Under the pieces are notes generated by a model. That model worked only from the letters and a program-made list of their open reading frames with translations, did not search any database and was not told the DNA's origin. DNA of 51,027 nucleotides from Deltaproteobacteria bacterium (GTDB lineage Bacteria > Myxococcota_A > Polyangia > DRWM01 > JAAZOP01). Position 1 is the first letter of the stretch. Every line of letters begins with the position of its first letter. Positions 7,413-15,814 of this stretch are shown here, in pieces. The translations under genes and the position numbers were made by a program. Where the stretch lies: assembly GCA_016218765.1 (NCBI GenBank), contig JACRCZ010000004.1:1-51027 (forward strand), given 5' to 3'.

Positions 7413-7448
7413 AGGGTCACCGACGCCGGCCCTTCGCGCGTCCCGCGG

Positions 7449-7476
7449 TTGACCGGCGGCCCGGCGGACCCAGAAT
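7449..7476 (+). promoter_or_regulatory. Putative promoter of the VOC-SRPBCC gene
   Basis: TTGACC (7449-7454), 16 bases, CAGAAT (7471-7476). It sits about 55 bases before the ATG at 7531, which has a GGAGGAGAG ribosome binding site. The -10 match is moderate. Confidence 0.4.
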
Positions 7477-7530
7477 GGGTTGCCGGCCGCGGGGGGCACG
7501 ACCGCGCCGCCGGCGGAGGAGAGTCCCCCC

Positions 7531-8421
7531 ATGGCGACCAGGATGTTCGTGAACCTGCCGGTGAAGAACCTCAAACGTTCGATCGATTTCTTCGCGCGGC
7601 TCGGGTACGAGTTCGAGCCGCACTTCACGGACGAGAACGCGGCGTGCGTGATTCTGGGGCCGGAGAACTACGCGATGCTGCTCGTCGAGAAGTTCTTCGC
7701 CGGCTTCACGCCGAAGTCGAAATCGGTCGTCGACGCCGAGCGCGGCACCGAGGTGCTCATCGCCCTCTCGGCCGACTCGCGCGACGCGGTGAACGCCATC
7801 GTCGACAAGGCGCTCGCCGCGGGCGGAAGGAAGGCCCGGGAGCCCGAGGACTACGGCTTCATGTACGGGCGCAGCTTCCAGGACCCCGACGGCCACATCT
7901 GGGAGCACTTCTGGATGGACCCCGAGTACCTGGCCAAGCCGGGCCGCTACGGCAAGCTCGAGTTCGCCGCCTCGGGCGACCGCGAGCTGATCCTCAAGCG
8001 CGAGCTGGACGCGCCGCGCGGGCGGGTGTTCGAGGCCTTCACCAGGCCCGAGCTGCTCCTTCGCTGGCTCTCCGGGCCGCCCGGCTGGACGATGTCGGTC
8101 TGCCGCGTCGACCCGCGGGTGGGCGGGAGCTACCGCTTCGAGTGGCGCGAGGAGCGCGGATCCGGCGGAATGGCCGTCGGCGGCACGTTCCGGGAGGTGA
8201 CGGCGCCCGAGCGGTTCGTGGCGACCGAGCGCTTCGACCAGCCGTGGTACCCGGGCGAGGCGGAGCTCGAGTACTCGTTCGCGGAGAAGGAAGGGAAGAC
8301 GGCGATCACGGTGACGGTGCGGTACGAGTCGCAGGAGGCGCGCGACGTCGTGCTCCGGTCCGACATGCCGCGCGGGCTCGCGTGGTGCTACAACCAGCTC
8401 GCCATGCTGCTGGCGGGGTAG
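7531..8421 (+). CDS. VOC (glyoxalase-fold) domain fused to an SRPBCC/AHSA1 domain
   Basis: In this 296-residue protein, residues 1 to about 140 are a VOC domain: the NLPVKNLKRSIDFFARLGY opening, a DENAACVILG strand and the FQDPDGHIWEHFWMD ending. Residues from about 150 to 296 are an AHSA1-type SRPBCC domain (LKRELDAPRGRVFEAFTRPE, LLRWLSGPPGW, GGSYRFEWR, FREVTAPERFV, and a C-terminal amphipathic helix). Both folds bind small hydrophobic ligands; standalone versions are common and often adjacent. The metal-binding residues expected of glyoxalase I are not clearly complete, so an enzyme activity cannot be assigned. It stands alone between its promoter and the ATPase-TOPRIM pair. Confidence 0.88.
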   Translation: MATRMFVNLPVKNLKRSIDFFARLGYEFEPHFTDENAACVILGPENYAMLLVEKFFAGFTPKSKSVVDAERGTEVLIALSADSRDAVNAIVDKALAAGGRKAREPEDYGFMYGRSFQDPDGHIWEHFWMDPEYLAKPGRYGKLEFAASGDRELILKRELDAPRGRVFEAFTRPELLLRWLSGPPGWTMSVCRVDPRVGGSYRFEWREERGSGGMAVGGTFREVTAPERFVATERFDQPWYPGEAELEYSFAEKEGKTAITVTVRYESQEARDVVLRSDMPRGLAWCYNQLAMLLAG

Positions 8422-8492
8422 CGCTCGGCCGTTAGCTGATCCGGGGCCTGGCGACGCTCGTCGAGTCGTTCCGGCAGCCGTGACGCCGATGG

Positions 8493-8521
8493 TTGCGCTT
8501 CAACGCGGCGGCGAATACCAT
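8493..8521 (+). promoter_or_regulatory. Putative promoter of the ATPase-TOPRIM pair
   Basis: TTGCGC (8493-8498), a 17-base spacer and TACCAT (8516-8521) lie about 90 bases before the ATG at 8614, in the 192-base gap after the VOC-SRPBCC gene. The long leader holds no obvious strong hairpin. Confidence 0.4.
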
Positions 8522-8613
8522 CATTGCCCATCGGCGAGCCTCGCATCCCAGCTCGGCGTCGCGAGGATCGCCGGACCGGCCGACGCGCGGACGCGCGGCG
8601 AAGGAGACCGCCG

Positions 8614-9774
8614 ATGGCCATTCGTTTCACGCACCTGCACCTGGCCAACTGGCGCAACTTCAAGAGGGTCGATTTGGATCTTCGGGAGCGCGCATTCCTC
8701 CTGGGTCCGAATGCGTCCGGGAAGACCAACCTGTTGGACGCATTCCAGTTCCTCAAGGATGTCGCGGTCGAGGGCGGCAGCTTGGTGGGCGCCGTCCGTG
8801 ATCCACGGCGCGGCTCTCTGAAACACATCCGCAGCCTCCATGCCGGCTTCGACAGCACGGTCGTGGTTCGCGTCGAGGTGGAGATCGACGGGGACCCGGA
8901 CCGTTGGTCCTACGAACTCGCCTTCCAGGGGAGCGAGGGGCGGGGACGGCCGTTCGGGATCCGGCGCGAGGCCGTGCGGCATGGGGCTTCCGAAGTCCTG
9001 TCGCGCCCGAACGCTGCGGATCAGCAGGATCCCCGGCTGCTCACCCAGACGCACCTGCAGCAGATGACCCAGAACCAGGGCTTTCGGCCGCTCGCCGAGG
9101 CGCTCGCGAGCGTCGAGCACGTGCATGTGGCGCCCCAGGTCGCCAAGGACACGGTCAGAGCAACGGACTTCGCTCGTCATGATGCCCCAGGGTCCGACTT
9201 CATCTCGAGGATCGCGCGGCTCGGTCCCGGACAGCAGAAGCGGAAGCTCGCTCGCATCACGCGCCTGCTGAAGATCGCCGTCCCCCAGTTTTCGGATCTG
9301 CGCCCCACGCGAGACGACGAGGGTCATCCGCACCTGGAAGCATGCTTCCAGCACTGGCGACGACGGGGCGTCTGGCAGAACGAACAGCAGTTCTCGGACG
9401 GGACGTTGCGATTGATCGGACTGTTGTGGGCGCTGGATGAGGGATCGGCACCGTTGTTGCTGGAGGAGCCCGAGCTGTCCCTGCACAAGGATGTCGTTCG
9501 TCAGATTCCGAGACTGATCGCGGCGGCGGCGGAGCGAACCCGACGGCAGGTCATCGTGAGCACTCACGCGGAGGAGTTGCTGGGCGACCGGGGGATCGAC
9601 CCTTCCGAGGTCGTGTTGCTGGAGCCGACGAGCCGCGAGACGCTGGTCAAGCCCGGTACGGACTACCCGGAACTGGTTGCCGCCGCCCGCGCGGCAGTGC
9701 CGCTGGGAAGACTGGCGGTATCGGCAACCAGGCCGAAGAGGATCGAGCAGCTGTCGCTGGAGGGGATGCGGTGA
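8614..9774 (+). CDS. AAA/ABC-type ATPase, OLD/RecF-like (AAA_21), candidate defence component
   Basis: A 386-residue ATPase. The N-terminus (FTHLHLANWRNFKRVDLDL) and the Walker A GPNASGKT at residues 31-38 are typical of SMC/RecF/OLD-type ATPases. A signature-like FSDGTLRLIGLL precedes the Walker B LEEPE (about 283-287), and the H-loop His is in STHAEELL (about 318). The family drives conformational change in DNA repair and phage-defence proteins (OLD, PARIS AriA, Gabija GajA, AbiL). Its stop overlaps the start of a TOPRIM-like gene as GTGA. The N-terminal ATPase is therefore split from its probable nuclease or sensor partner, as in PARIS or AbiL rather than single-chain OLD. ATG 8614 follows AAGGAGA. 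Confidence 0.9.
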   Translation: MAIRFTHLHLANWRNFKRVDLDLRERAFLLGPNASGKTNLLDAFQFLKDVAVEGGSLVGAVRDPRRGSLKHIRSLHAGFDSTVVVRVEVEIDGDPDRWSYELAFQGSEGRGRPFGIRREAVRHGASEVLSRPNAADQQDPRLLTQTHLQQMTQNQGFRPLAEALASVEHVHVAPQVAKDTVRATDFARHDAPGSDFISRIARLGPGQQKRKLARITRLLKIAVPQFSDLRPTRDDEGHPHLEACFQHWRRRGVWQNEQQFSDGTLRLIGLLWALDEGSAPLLLEEPELSLHKDVVRQIPRLIAAAAERTRRQVIVSTHAEELLGDRGIDPSEVVLLEPTSRETLVKPGTDYPELVAAARAAVPLGRLAVSATRPKRIEQLSLEGMR

Positions 9775-10382
9775 CGGTGCTCGTCGCGTTCGAAGGCGAC
9801 ACCGACCTGCCGGTTGTCCGGAAGCTGGCCCGGGACGCCGGCCTGACCGTCGTGCGGGAGATCGACTGCGGCGGCAAGCATCGGCTCGATGCCGATCTGC
9901 CCGGGTACAATGACGCCGCGCAGGGCTCCCCGTGGTTCGTGTTGCGGGACCTTGACCACGATGCGGAATGCGCCCCCGAGTGGCTGCGCCGGTGCGGTTT
10001 CTCGGCGCGCACGTGGATGTGCCTCCGCCTGGCAGTCCGGGAGCTCGAGTCCTGGCTGCTTGCCGATGCCGTCGCGATGGCGAGCTTCCTGCAAGTGGAC
10101 TCCGTTCGCATTCCGACCGACCCGGACGGCCTGGCCGATCCGACCCGCACCCTCGTCGATCTGGCGCGTCAATCGCGGCGCCACGCGATTCGTCGTCAGA
10201 TGGTGCCCGGCCCCGGCGATCACGTGGCCGTTGGTCCGCTGTACGAAGCGAAGCTGATCGAGTTCGGCGAATTGCACTGGAGCCTCTCACGTGCCTGCGG
10301 CAGGAGCCCAAGTCTTCGCGATGCTCGTGCCGCGCTGCGCCGCCTCGGCCATCGGTGGCGACATCACGTCGAGGGACGGTAG
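9771..10382 (+). CDS. TOPRIM-like protein (DUF4276/RloB-type) partner of the ATPase
   Basis: A 203-residue protein starting with a strand plus acidic loop (VLVAFEGDTD, Glu8), then a LRDLDHD motif (Asp60, Asp62) and a helix with RELESWLLAD (Glu91, Glu93). This Glu...Asp-X-Asp...Glu layout is the metal-binding pattern of TOPRIM nucleases and of the DUF4276/RloB-type proteins that accompany AAA ATPases in abortive-infection loci. It probably acts with the upstream ATPase as nuclease or effector. The GTG start overlaps the ATPase stop by four bases, so the two are co-translated. I cannot decide between DUF4276, DUF4435 and RloB by eye, and the nuclease role is inference. Confidence 0.75.
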   Translation: MTVLVAFEGDTDLPVVRKLARDAGLTVVREIDCGGKHRLDADLPGYNDAAQGSPWFVLRDLDHDAECAPEWLRRCGFSARTWMCLRLAVRELESWLLADAVAMASFLQVDSVRIPTDPDGLADPTRTLVDLARQSRRHAIRRQMVPGPGDHVAVGPLYEAKLIEFGELHWSLSRACGRSPSLRDARAALRRLGHRWRHHVEGR

Positions 10383-10474
10383 CCCGGGACGACGATGGGC
10401 CGCGACTCGCAAACCCGGCGGCGGATGTCCGGGAGGTGGTCGTGGACGATGCGCAAGAGCAGCGCCGTGCGCCG

Positions 10475-10483
10475 TGCTACCAT
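10475..10483 (+). promoter_or_regulatory. Putative extended -10 promoter element
   Basis: TGC-TACCAT (10475-10483) fits an extended -10 (TGN-TANNNT) without a good -35. It lies about 27 bases before the ATG at 10511, which has a GGGAGGAG ribosome binding site. The same TGC-TANNNT pattern appears at 35031, 40317 and 41482. Confidence 0.4.
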
Positions 10484-10510
10484 CGGCCCGCGCGCCGGGA
10501 GGAGACGTCC

Positions 10511-11389
10511 ATGCCACACGCACCACCGCCGCCTCGCCCGCTCGGCCTTCTGCTCGGCGTCCCGTTCGTCGTGGCCGCTGTCCCGAGCTGCGTGCCGCCC
10601 GGCGATGCACGGGCCCGGGCGCCCACCGCGCTCGAAATGTGTCTGACCGGCTCGGTCGACCGCTGCGGCGCGGAGCGCTGCGAGCACGACTGCCTGCCCG
10701 CCGAGGGGAGCGGGGTTCGCGCCTCCGGGTGCTGTCGCGAGTGTCTGGCCGCAGCCGAGGACGTCTGCCTGCCTGCAACGCCGCCCACCGGGGCCGAGGA
10801 CGCCGGCGGCCCGCTTTCCCTCTGGGTCGACGACCCGACATTCGAGCCGTGCGAGCCGATCGTCGTCCACTTCCGCGCACCGGTCCACTGGCCCTCCGAC
10901 GCCTGGATCGGCCTCGTCCGGGCCCACGTGCCCCACGGCAGCGAGGCCGTGAACGACGAGCACGACATCGCGTACGAGCACCTGCAGGGCCGGACTCTCG
11001 GGACCGTGGAATTCGTGCCGGCCAATGTCGACGGCCTGTGGAGCGCCGGTCTCTGGGAGGCCCGGATGTTCGACACGGACGGGGGCGGCCGCGAGTTCGC
11101 CTCCGTAGCCTTCGAGATCGGCGCCGCGGCAGCTCCCGACGTGCCGCCGGAGGCGCTTCCTTCGGACGAATCGGGGACGCTGTCGGTATTCCTCGCCGGC
11201 GCGGTCGGCGAGTGGACCGTCTCGATTGACGGAGTCGAGGTCAACCGCGCCCGTTGTCCGCTGCTGGACTACCCGCTCCGCGTCGGCATCCACGACGTCT
11301 GCGTCGAGGACGAGGCCGGCAGTTCCTTGTGCCGCACCGCCGAGATCGCCGCCGGCCGCAACACCCCCCTCCGCTTCGCGTTCCCGTAG
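10511..11389 (+). CDS. Secreted lipoprotein with a SKICH-like beta domain
   Basis: The 292-residue protein has a signal peptide ending near VPSCVPP, then a Cys-rich part (about 40-95), then a beta domain (about 100-205) opening with PTFEPCEPIVVHF, followed by SDAWIGLVR, HGSEAVNDEHDIAYEHL and GLWEARMFDTDG. The DxWIGL...Y...G..F...G.Y..R order resembles the SKICH/CALCOCO immunoglobulin-like fold. A short C-terminal beta segment (about 220-292) has two Cys that may form a disulfide. No catalytic signature is visible. It is likely an envelope or secreted binding protein. Confidence 0.8.
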   Translation: MPHAPPPPRPLGLLLGVPFVVAAVPSCVPPGDARARAPTALEMCLTGSVDRCGAERCEHDCLPAEGSGVRASGCCRECLAAAEDVCLPATPPTGAEDAGGPLSLWVDDPTFEPCEPIVVHFRAPVHWPSDAWIGLVRAHVPHGSEAVNDEHDIAYEHLQGRTLGTVEFVPANVDGLWSAGLWEARMFDTDGGGREFASVAFEIGAAAAPDVPPEALPSDESGTLSVFLAGAVGEWTVSIDGVEVNRARCPLLDYPLRVGIHDVCVEDEAGSSLCRTAEIAAGRNTPLRFAFP

Positions 11390-11440
11390 ACGACCGCCGT
11401 CGTCTCCACCGGCGCGGTCTCAAACGATGGGATTCGAAGC

Positions 11441-12610
11441 TCAGGCCTCCGGCTCCGGGCACACCGAGGGCGGCGCGGAGGGTTTCGTCTCGTCGGATGT
11501 CGTGGGTTCGCAGACCAGCGGGCGCAGGCGCTCCTCGGCGCGGCGCGACAGGCTTCCCAGGAACCGCTCGGTCATCTGGCCGCACAGCCGCCGGTACTCT
11601 TCCTCGTCCGCGCAGGGACGCTGGCCGCCCGCCATCGTGTGGTGGCCGCCGCCGGTTCCACCAGGCCCGACGGTGCGACGCATGACCCGATCCGCCCGCG
11701 CGCGCGCGTGGGTCGTGCGGATTGACAGCACCATCGCGCCGCCGTGGTATCCCGTCACCAGGCACCACGTGACGCGCTCCATCGCCACCAGGAAATCGGC
11801 CAGCTCGGCGACGCTCTCCGGCACGGGCACCGGGCCGACGTGGCAGACGCACGTGTTGCGGCCGAGCTGGACGTTGCGCATCGCCTGGGCGACGGCGAGG
11901 AAGTACTCGCGGGGCCGCGGGGGATGGCGGATGCGGCCGAGCGTCGCGAGGCGGACGAGCGGCATCAGTTCCTGGAGCGCCACGCGGTCCTCGCGCTGCG
12001 ACTCCCGTTTCAGGTCCTGCGTCTCGGAGACGATGGCGTAGGCGGCCGCGGTGGCGAGTCGCGCATCCAGGGCCAGGCCGCAGGCGTGGGCCAGATCAAG
12101 GAGCAGCGTCGTGCACGTGCCCGTCCCGGGCCGGATGTCTACGAAGTCCGCCTCGGGCGCCCGCCGCCGCGGGTGGTGATCGATGACGACGTGGGCCCGC
12201 CACTTCCGGGGAAACGAGTTGTTGGCGGACCCGGGCTGGGTATCGACGAGGGCGAAGCGGTCGCCCGCGCGGACCGGGAACGTCCCCTTGGACAGGCGGT
12301 TGAGGGGAATGCGCAGCAGGCGCACCATCGCACGGTTCTCGGCCCGGCCGAGCTGGCCGCCGTAGACGATGCGCGCGCGGATGCCGAGATGCTGGGCGAC
12401 GCGCTGGAGGATCCATCCCGAGGCGATGGCGTCGGGATCCGGGTTGTCGTGCAGGAAGACGATCAGCCGGCGGGCGCCGCCGACGACCTCGCACAGCGGC
12501 CCCCACGGCTTGGACGGCGGCGCGCCGCCCTCGCGATCCCCTTCGGTTCCCGGCATGCTCGTCGGCCCATCCCCTCGTCGCCGCGTCCCCGGAGCGCCGG
12601 CGTCCGTCAT
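11441..12610 (-). CDS. DHH-family phosphoesterase (NrnA/RecJ-like)
   Basis: A 389-residue protein with the DHH signature set: DNPDPDAIAS near the N-terminus, a VDTQPG motif, the DHH triad in VVIDHHPRR, a later Glu/Asp-rich TAAAYAIVSETQDL, and the DHHA1 motif GGGHHTMAGG near the C-terminus. Such proteins hydrolyse nanoRNA, pAp or cyclic dinucleotides using two metal ions; the exact substrate cannot be told. ATG 12610 is used here; an ATG at 12556 is also possible, since conserved sequence begins only after it. It is divergent from the M28 peptidase gene, with overlapping promoter elements between them. Confidence 0.9.
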   Translation of the reverse strand: MTDAGAPGTRRRGDGPTSMPGTEGDREGGAPPSKPWGPLCEVVGGARRLIVFLHDNPDPDAIASGWILQRVAQHLGIRARIVYGGQLGRAENRAMVRLLRIPLNRLSKGTFPVRAGDRFALVDTQPGSANNSFPRKWRAHVVIDHHPRRRAPEADFVDIRPGTGTCTTLLLDLAHACGLALDARLATAAAYAIVSETQDLKRESQREDRVALQELMPLVRLATLGRIRHPPRPREYFLAVAQAMRNVQLGRNTCVCHVGPVPVPESVAELADFLVAMERVTWCLVTGYHGGAMVLSIRTTHARARADRVMRRTVGPGGTGGGHHTMAGGQRPCADEEEYRRLCGQMTERFLGSLSRRAEERLRPLVCEPTTSDETKPSAPPSVCPEPEA

Positions 12611-12655
12611 CCGTTCCGCGTACGCCCGGCGCGGGCGCGAGCCGCGACCCGGGAG

Positions 12656-12685
12656 TCTGTAGGCCGTCGAGGGCCTTCGAGTCAA
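12656..12685 (-). promoter_or_regulatory. Putative promoter of the DHH phosphoesterase gene
   Basis: On the minus strand: TTGACT (12685-12680), an 18-base spacer and TACAGA (12661-12656). It overlaps the opposing promoter at 12676-12704, so polymerases serving the two divergent genes would compete. Confidence 0.4.
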
Positions 12686-12704
12686 CCGGGACAGGGTGTA
12701 GGAT
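12676..12704 (+). promoter_or_regulatory. Putative promoter of the M28 peptidase gene
   Basis: TTCGAG (12676-12681), a 17-base spacer and TAGGAT (12699-12704) before the ATG at 12741. The -35 regions of this and the divergent promoter overlap. Confidence 0.4.
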
Positions 12705-12740
12705 CGGGGCGGCGCTGGGGTCGGACGCCGGAGGCTCGGG

Positions 12741-15047
12741 ATGCTCACGCGCTGGCTTGCGCCCCTGTCCGTCGTCGTGCTCGCGGGAATCGGCGTGCTC
12801 CAGGCGCTCGCGGTCGAACCGCGCGAGGCGTCGCCTGCCGGCGCGCCGGCGACGGAGTTCTCCGCGGAACGGGCGCTGGAACACTTGCGCGTCCTCGCGA
12901 AGGCGCCACGGCCCGTCGGAGTCCCGGCACACGAGGCGGCTCGCGAGTACATCCTCGGCGAGCTGCGGCGGCAGGGGCTCGCGCCGGAGGTCCAGGCCGC
13001 GGTCTGGGCCGGGACGCGCTACGGGGTGCCGTTCCCCGTCGCGCCGGTCCGCAACGTCGTCGCCCGGCTCCCCGGCCGCGCGAGCACGAAGCCCCTCGCC
13101 CTGGTCGCGCACTACGACACCGTTCTCCATGCGCCCGGCGCGGCCGACGCCGGCAGTCCCGTGGCGACGCTGCTGGAGACCCTGCGCGCGCTCCGCGCGG
13201 GCCCGCCCCTCCGCAACGACGTACTGTTCGTCTTCACCGATGCCGAGGAGCTGGGTATGGTCGGCGCGCAGGCATTCGTCGCCGAACACCCGGCGGCGCG
13301 GGAGTTGGGCCTGGCGCTCAACCTCGAGGCGCGGGGCGTTCGCGGGCCCGCCATGATGTTCGAGACCAGTTCCGGCAACGCGGCGCTGGTCGACGCCTTC
13401 GCCGCCGCGGCCACCGACCCCGTCTCCTCGTCCGTCTTCTACGACGTGGCCCGGCGCCTGGGACACGGCACCGACTTCGCGATCTTCCGTGACGCGGGCG
13501 TGCCCGGCCTGAACTTCGCCTTCAGTGACGGCGTCGAGTGCTACCACACCCCGTGCGACGACCTCGCGCACCTCTCCTCGGCCAGCCTGCAGCATCTGGG
13601 CGACCAGGCCCTGGCGCTGGCGCGACGCTTCGGTAACGCCGACCTGCACGACGTGCGCGCCGGCGACGCGGTGTGGTTCAACACGGTCGGCGGGCACGTC
13701 GTGTCGTACGGGACCGGCTGGGTCGTGCCCATCGCGCTCTTCGTGCTCGCCTCGTTCGCCGCGGTGGGCGTGCTCGCCTGGAAGAAGCGCGTCTTGCGCG
13801 CGAGGCAGACGCTGCTGGGCCTGGCGGCCTTCGTCGGGGCGGTGGTCGTCGTCCCTCTGGCCTGCTGGCTCCTGTGGAAGGGTATGCACGCGGTGCACGA
13901 CGGGCTGAGCCTGATGCGTGCCGGGGATCCGTACGAGCCCTCGCTCTACCGGCTCGGGTTCATTCTCGCGGCACTGGCGCTCTCGGCGACGGTGTTCGCG
14001 GCGGCGCGTTCCAGGCTGGAGCTGTTCGACCTGGCCGCCGGCAGTGCGCTCGGCTGGCTGCTCTTGCTGGGGGTGACGACGGTCGTCGTGCCGTCAGGCA
14101 GCCACCTCTTCGCGTGGCCGCTCTTGTTCCAGCTCGGGGCGCTGGCCTTCCTGGCGTGGCGGGCACGTCCCGAGCCGGCGGCGGCGGCGGAGATCGCCGT
14201 GGCCGCGGCGGCGGCGTTGCCGGCCGTGCTGCTGCTCGCCCCGCTGGTCGTGCTGCTCTTCCCCGCGCTGCGCCTGCCCGGCGTGCCGGCGCCGGCGGCC
14301 GTGATCGCCGCCGCGTTCGGACTCCTGCTGCCGGCGCTGGCCCCGGTGGTGTCGCGCGAGGCGCGCTGGGCACGGCTGCTGCTGGTGCTGGCCGCGGCCG
14401 GCGTGCTCTTCGCGGCCGGCCTGAACAACAAGTTCGACGCGCGGCGACCGATTCCGGCGAGCCTGGCCTACGCGCTGGACGCGACGGCCGGCAAGGCCTG
14501 GTGGCTCAGCGACGGGCCGCGGGTCGACCCGTGGGCCGTCCACTTCGTGGGCGAGGACGCCCGGCCGTCGGAGCTGCCGGAGTTCCTCGGGGAGCCCCAC
14601 CCCGCGCGCCGCGCGCCGGCGCCGGCGATTGCGCTGGCTGCGCCCAGCATCCGGCTGCTCGGCGACGAAGAGCGGGACGGCCGCCGGGTCCTGCGCTTCC
14701 GCGTCCGCTCGGAGCGCGGCGCGCCGATCGTGCGCGTGATTCTCCCCGCGGAGACCGCCGCCCTCGGGGGCTCCGTCGACGGTCGTCCGCTTCCGCCGTC
14801 CCTGTTCCCGGCGACGCTGCCCGCCGACACGCGTTGGGGTTTCTCGTACTTCGGTGCGCCGGCCACGGGGTTCGAATGGACGCTCGAGACCTCTCCCGGC
14901 CGCCCTGTCGTGGTCGGCGTCGTCGATCAGTCGCTCGCCCTTCCCGAGGTCGTCGGCGGCAAGCGCTTCGAACGACCGCGGGACACGATCCCGGCGCGCT
15001 CCTGGATCGCGGACACGACAATGGTGCGGGCGGAGGCGCGGTTCTGA
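12741..15047 (+). CDS. M28-family metallopeptidase with multi-span membrane C-terminus (ERMP1/FXNA-like)
   Basis: The 768-residue protein starts with a signal anchor (LAPLSVVVLAGIGVL). The M28 domain (about 40-305) keeps the two-zinc ligands: His124 in AHYDTV, Asp136, Glu169/Glu170 in TDAEELG, Glu196 in NLEARG and His269 in CYHTPCDD. After about residue 325 come around eight hydrophobic segments, then a C-terminal beta-rich outer domain (about 600-768). This order (signal anchor, M28 domain, polytopic membrane part) is that of ERMP1/FXNA-like aminopeptidases. It probably trims peptides outside the cytoplasmic membrane. Confidence 0.92.
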   Translation: MLTRWLAPLSVVVLAGIGVLQALAVEPREASPAGAPATEFSAERALEHLRVLAKAPRPVGVPAHEAAREYILGELRRQGLAPEVQAAVWAGTRYGVPFPVAPVRNVVARLPGRASTKPLALVAHYDTVLHAPGAADAGSPVATLLETLRALRAGPPLRNDVLFVFTDAEELGMVGAQAFVAEHPAARELGLALNLEARGVRGPAMMFETSSGNAALVDAFAAAATDPVSSSVFYDVARRLGHGTDFAIFRDAGVPGLNFAFSDGVECYHTPCDDLAHLSSASLQHLGDQALALARRFGNADLHDVRAGDAVWFNTVGGHVVSYGTGWVVPIALFVLASFAAVGVLAWKKRVLRARQTLLGLAAFVGAVVVVPLACWLLWKGMHAVHDGLSLMRAGDPYEPSLYRLGFILAALALSATVFAAARSRLELFDLAAGSALGWLLLLGVTTVVVPSGSHLFAWPLLFQLGALAFLAWRARPEPAAAAEIAVAAAAALPAVLLLAPLVVLLFPALRLPGVPAPAAVIAAAFGLLLPALAPVVSREARWARLLLVLAAAGVLFAAGLNNKFDARRPIPASLAYALDATAGKAWWLSDGPRVDPWAVHFVGEDARPSELPEFLGEPHPARRAPAPAIALAAPSIRLLGDEERDGRRVLRFRVRSERGAPIVRVILPAETAALGGSVDGRPLPPSLFPATLPADTRWGFSYFGAPATGFEWTLETSPGRPVVVGVVDQSLALPEVVGGKRFERPRDTIPARSWIADTTMVRAEARF

Positions 15048-15059
15048 CACGCCGGCGTC

Positions 15060-15088
15060 TTGACCGAAGAGGCCCTTCGGGCGATGGT
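15060..15088 (+). promoter_or_regulatory. Putative promoter placed for a leaderless message
   Basis: TTGACC (15060-15065), a 17-base spacer, GATGGT (15083-15088), then only seven bases to the ATG at 15096. The same elements, spacing and much of the surrounding sequence recur at 20827-20868 before an unrelated gene. Confidence 0.55.
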
Positions 15089-15095
15089 GCGTGGG

Positions 15096-15797
15096 ATGAC
15101 TCATCGTATCCTCGCCGGTTTCGTCGCACTCATCGTCCTTGCCTTCCTGCTCGCCTGCGGCCGCACCGCACCCGGTGTTCGCGACCCGGGAGCCGGGCCG
15201 CCGGGAGCAGTGGCTGACGCGGCGGTTGCGGAGCCCGGAGCCGGCGCCGAGGACGTTCCGGGGGCCGAGCCGGAAAGCGCTCCGGCCGCGGCGCCGGGCG
15301 CCGAGGATGCGGAGAGCCCCGCGCCGTCCGAGGCGCCGCTCCCGGACACGGGGACGCCCGTTCCGGACGCGTGCCGCGGCGGCGGCGAGACGGCCCCGCC
15401 CGCCGCACTTCATGCGCGCATCGAACTGCCGGGGCCGGAGCGGGGCCGGCACCTCACGCTGGACGTGGAGCTCGGGACCGACTCCGTTCGGCTCACGGGG
15501 TGTGTCTCCGCCGTGTCCGGCTCCTGCCGCTCGACGCACTCGGTCGCCCTGGGTCCGGCGGCGCGCACGGCGCTGGCCGAGCGCTGGTGCGCGGCGGCGG
15601 CAACGCCGGCCTGCCGTTTGACGGAGCTGCGGGACGGCCGGCCGTTCGTCATCACCTGGGACGGCGGGGAGTTGGCGGGGGACCTGACCGGCGACGGCTC
15701 GGCGATCGAACCGCTCTACGGGGTCGAGTGCACGGCCCCTCATCGCCTCGCCCTTTGGCTCGTCGCGGCGTTCGGCGACCCCGGGCCGCCGGGCTGA
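15096..15797 (+). CDS. Secreted lipoprotein, Ala/Pro/Glu-rich linker, function unknown
   Basis: The 233-residue protein has a clear lipoprotein signal (FVALIVLAFLLACG), a long Ala-Pro-Glu-Gly linker (about 25-100) and a C-terminal domain (about 105-233) with four or more Cys, a LELPG-type strand and FVITWDGGELAGDL. No family is recognised. ATG 15096 is chosen over the in-frame codons at 15060 and 15084 because it puts the signal peptide at the N-terminus and lies seven bases after a -10-like GATGGT; there is no Shine-Dalgarno sequence. Leaderless translation is therefore likely. Confidence 0.75.
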   Translation: MTHRILAGFVALIVLAFLLACGRTAPGVRDPGAGPPGAVADAAVAEPGAGAEDVPGAEPESAPAAAPGAEDAESPAPSEAPLPDTGTPVPDACRGGGETAPPAALHARIELPGPERGRHLTLDVELGTDSVRLTGCVSAVSGSCRSTHSVALGPAARTALAERWCAAAATPACRLTELRDGRPFVITWDGGELAGDLTGDGSAIEPLYGVECTAPHRLALWLVAAFGDPGPPG

Positions 15798-15814
15798 GCG
15801 GCCGGCGGGGAGCT

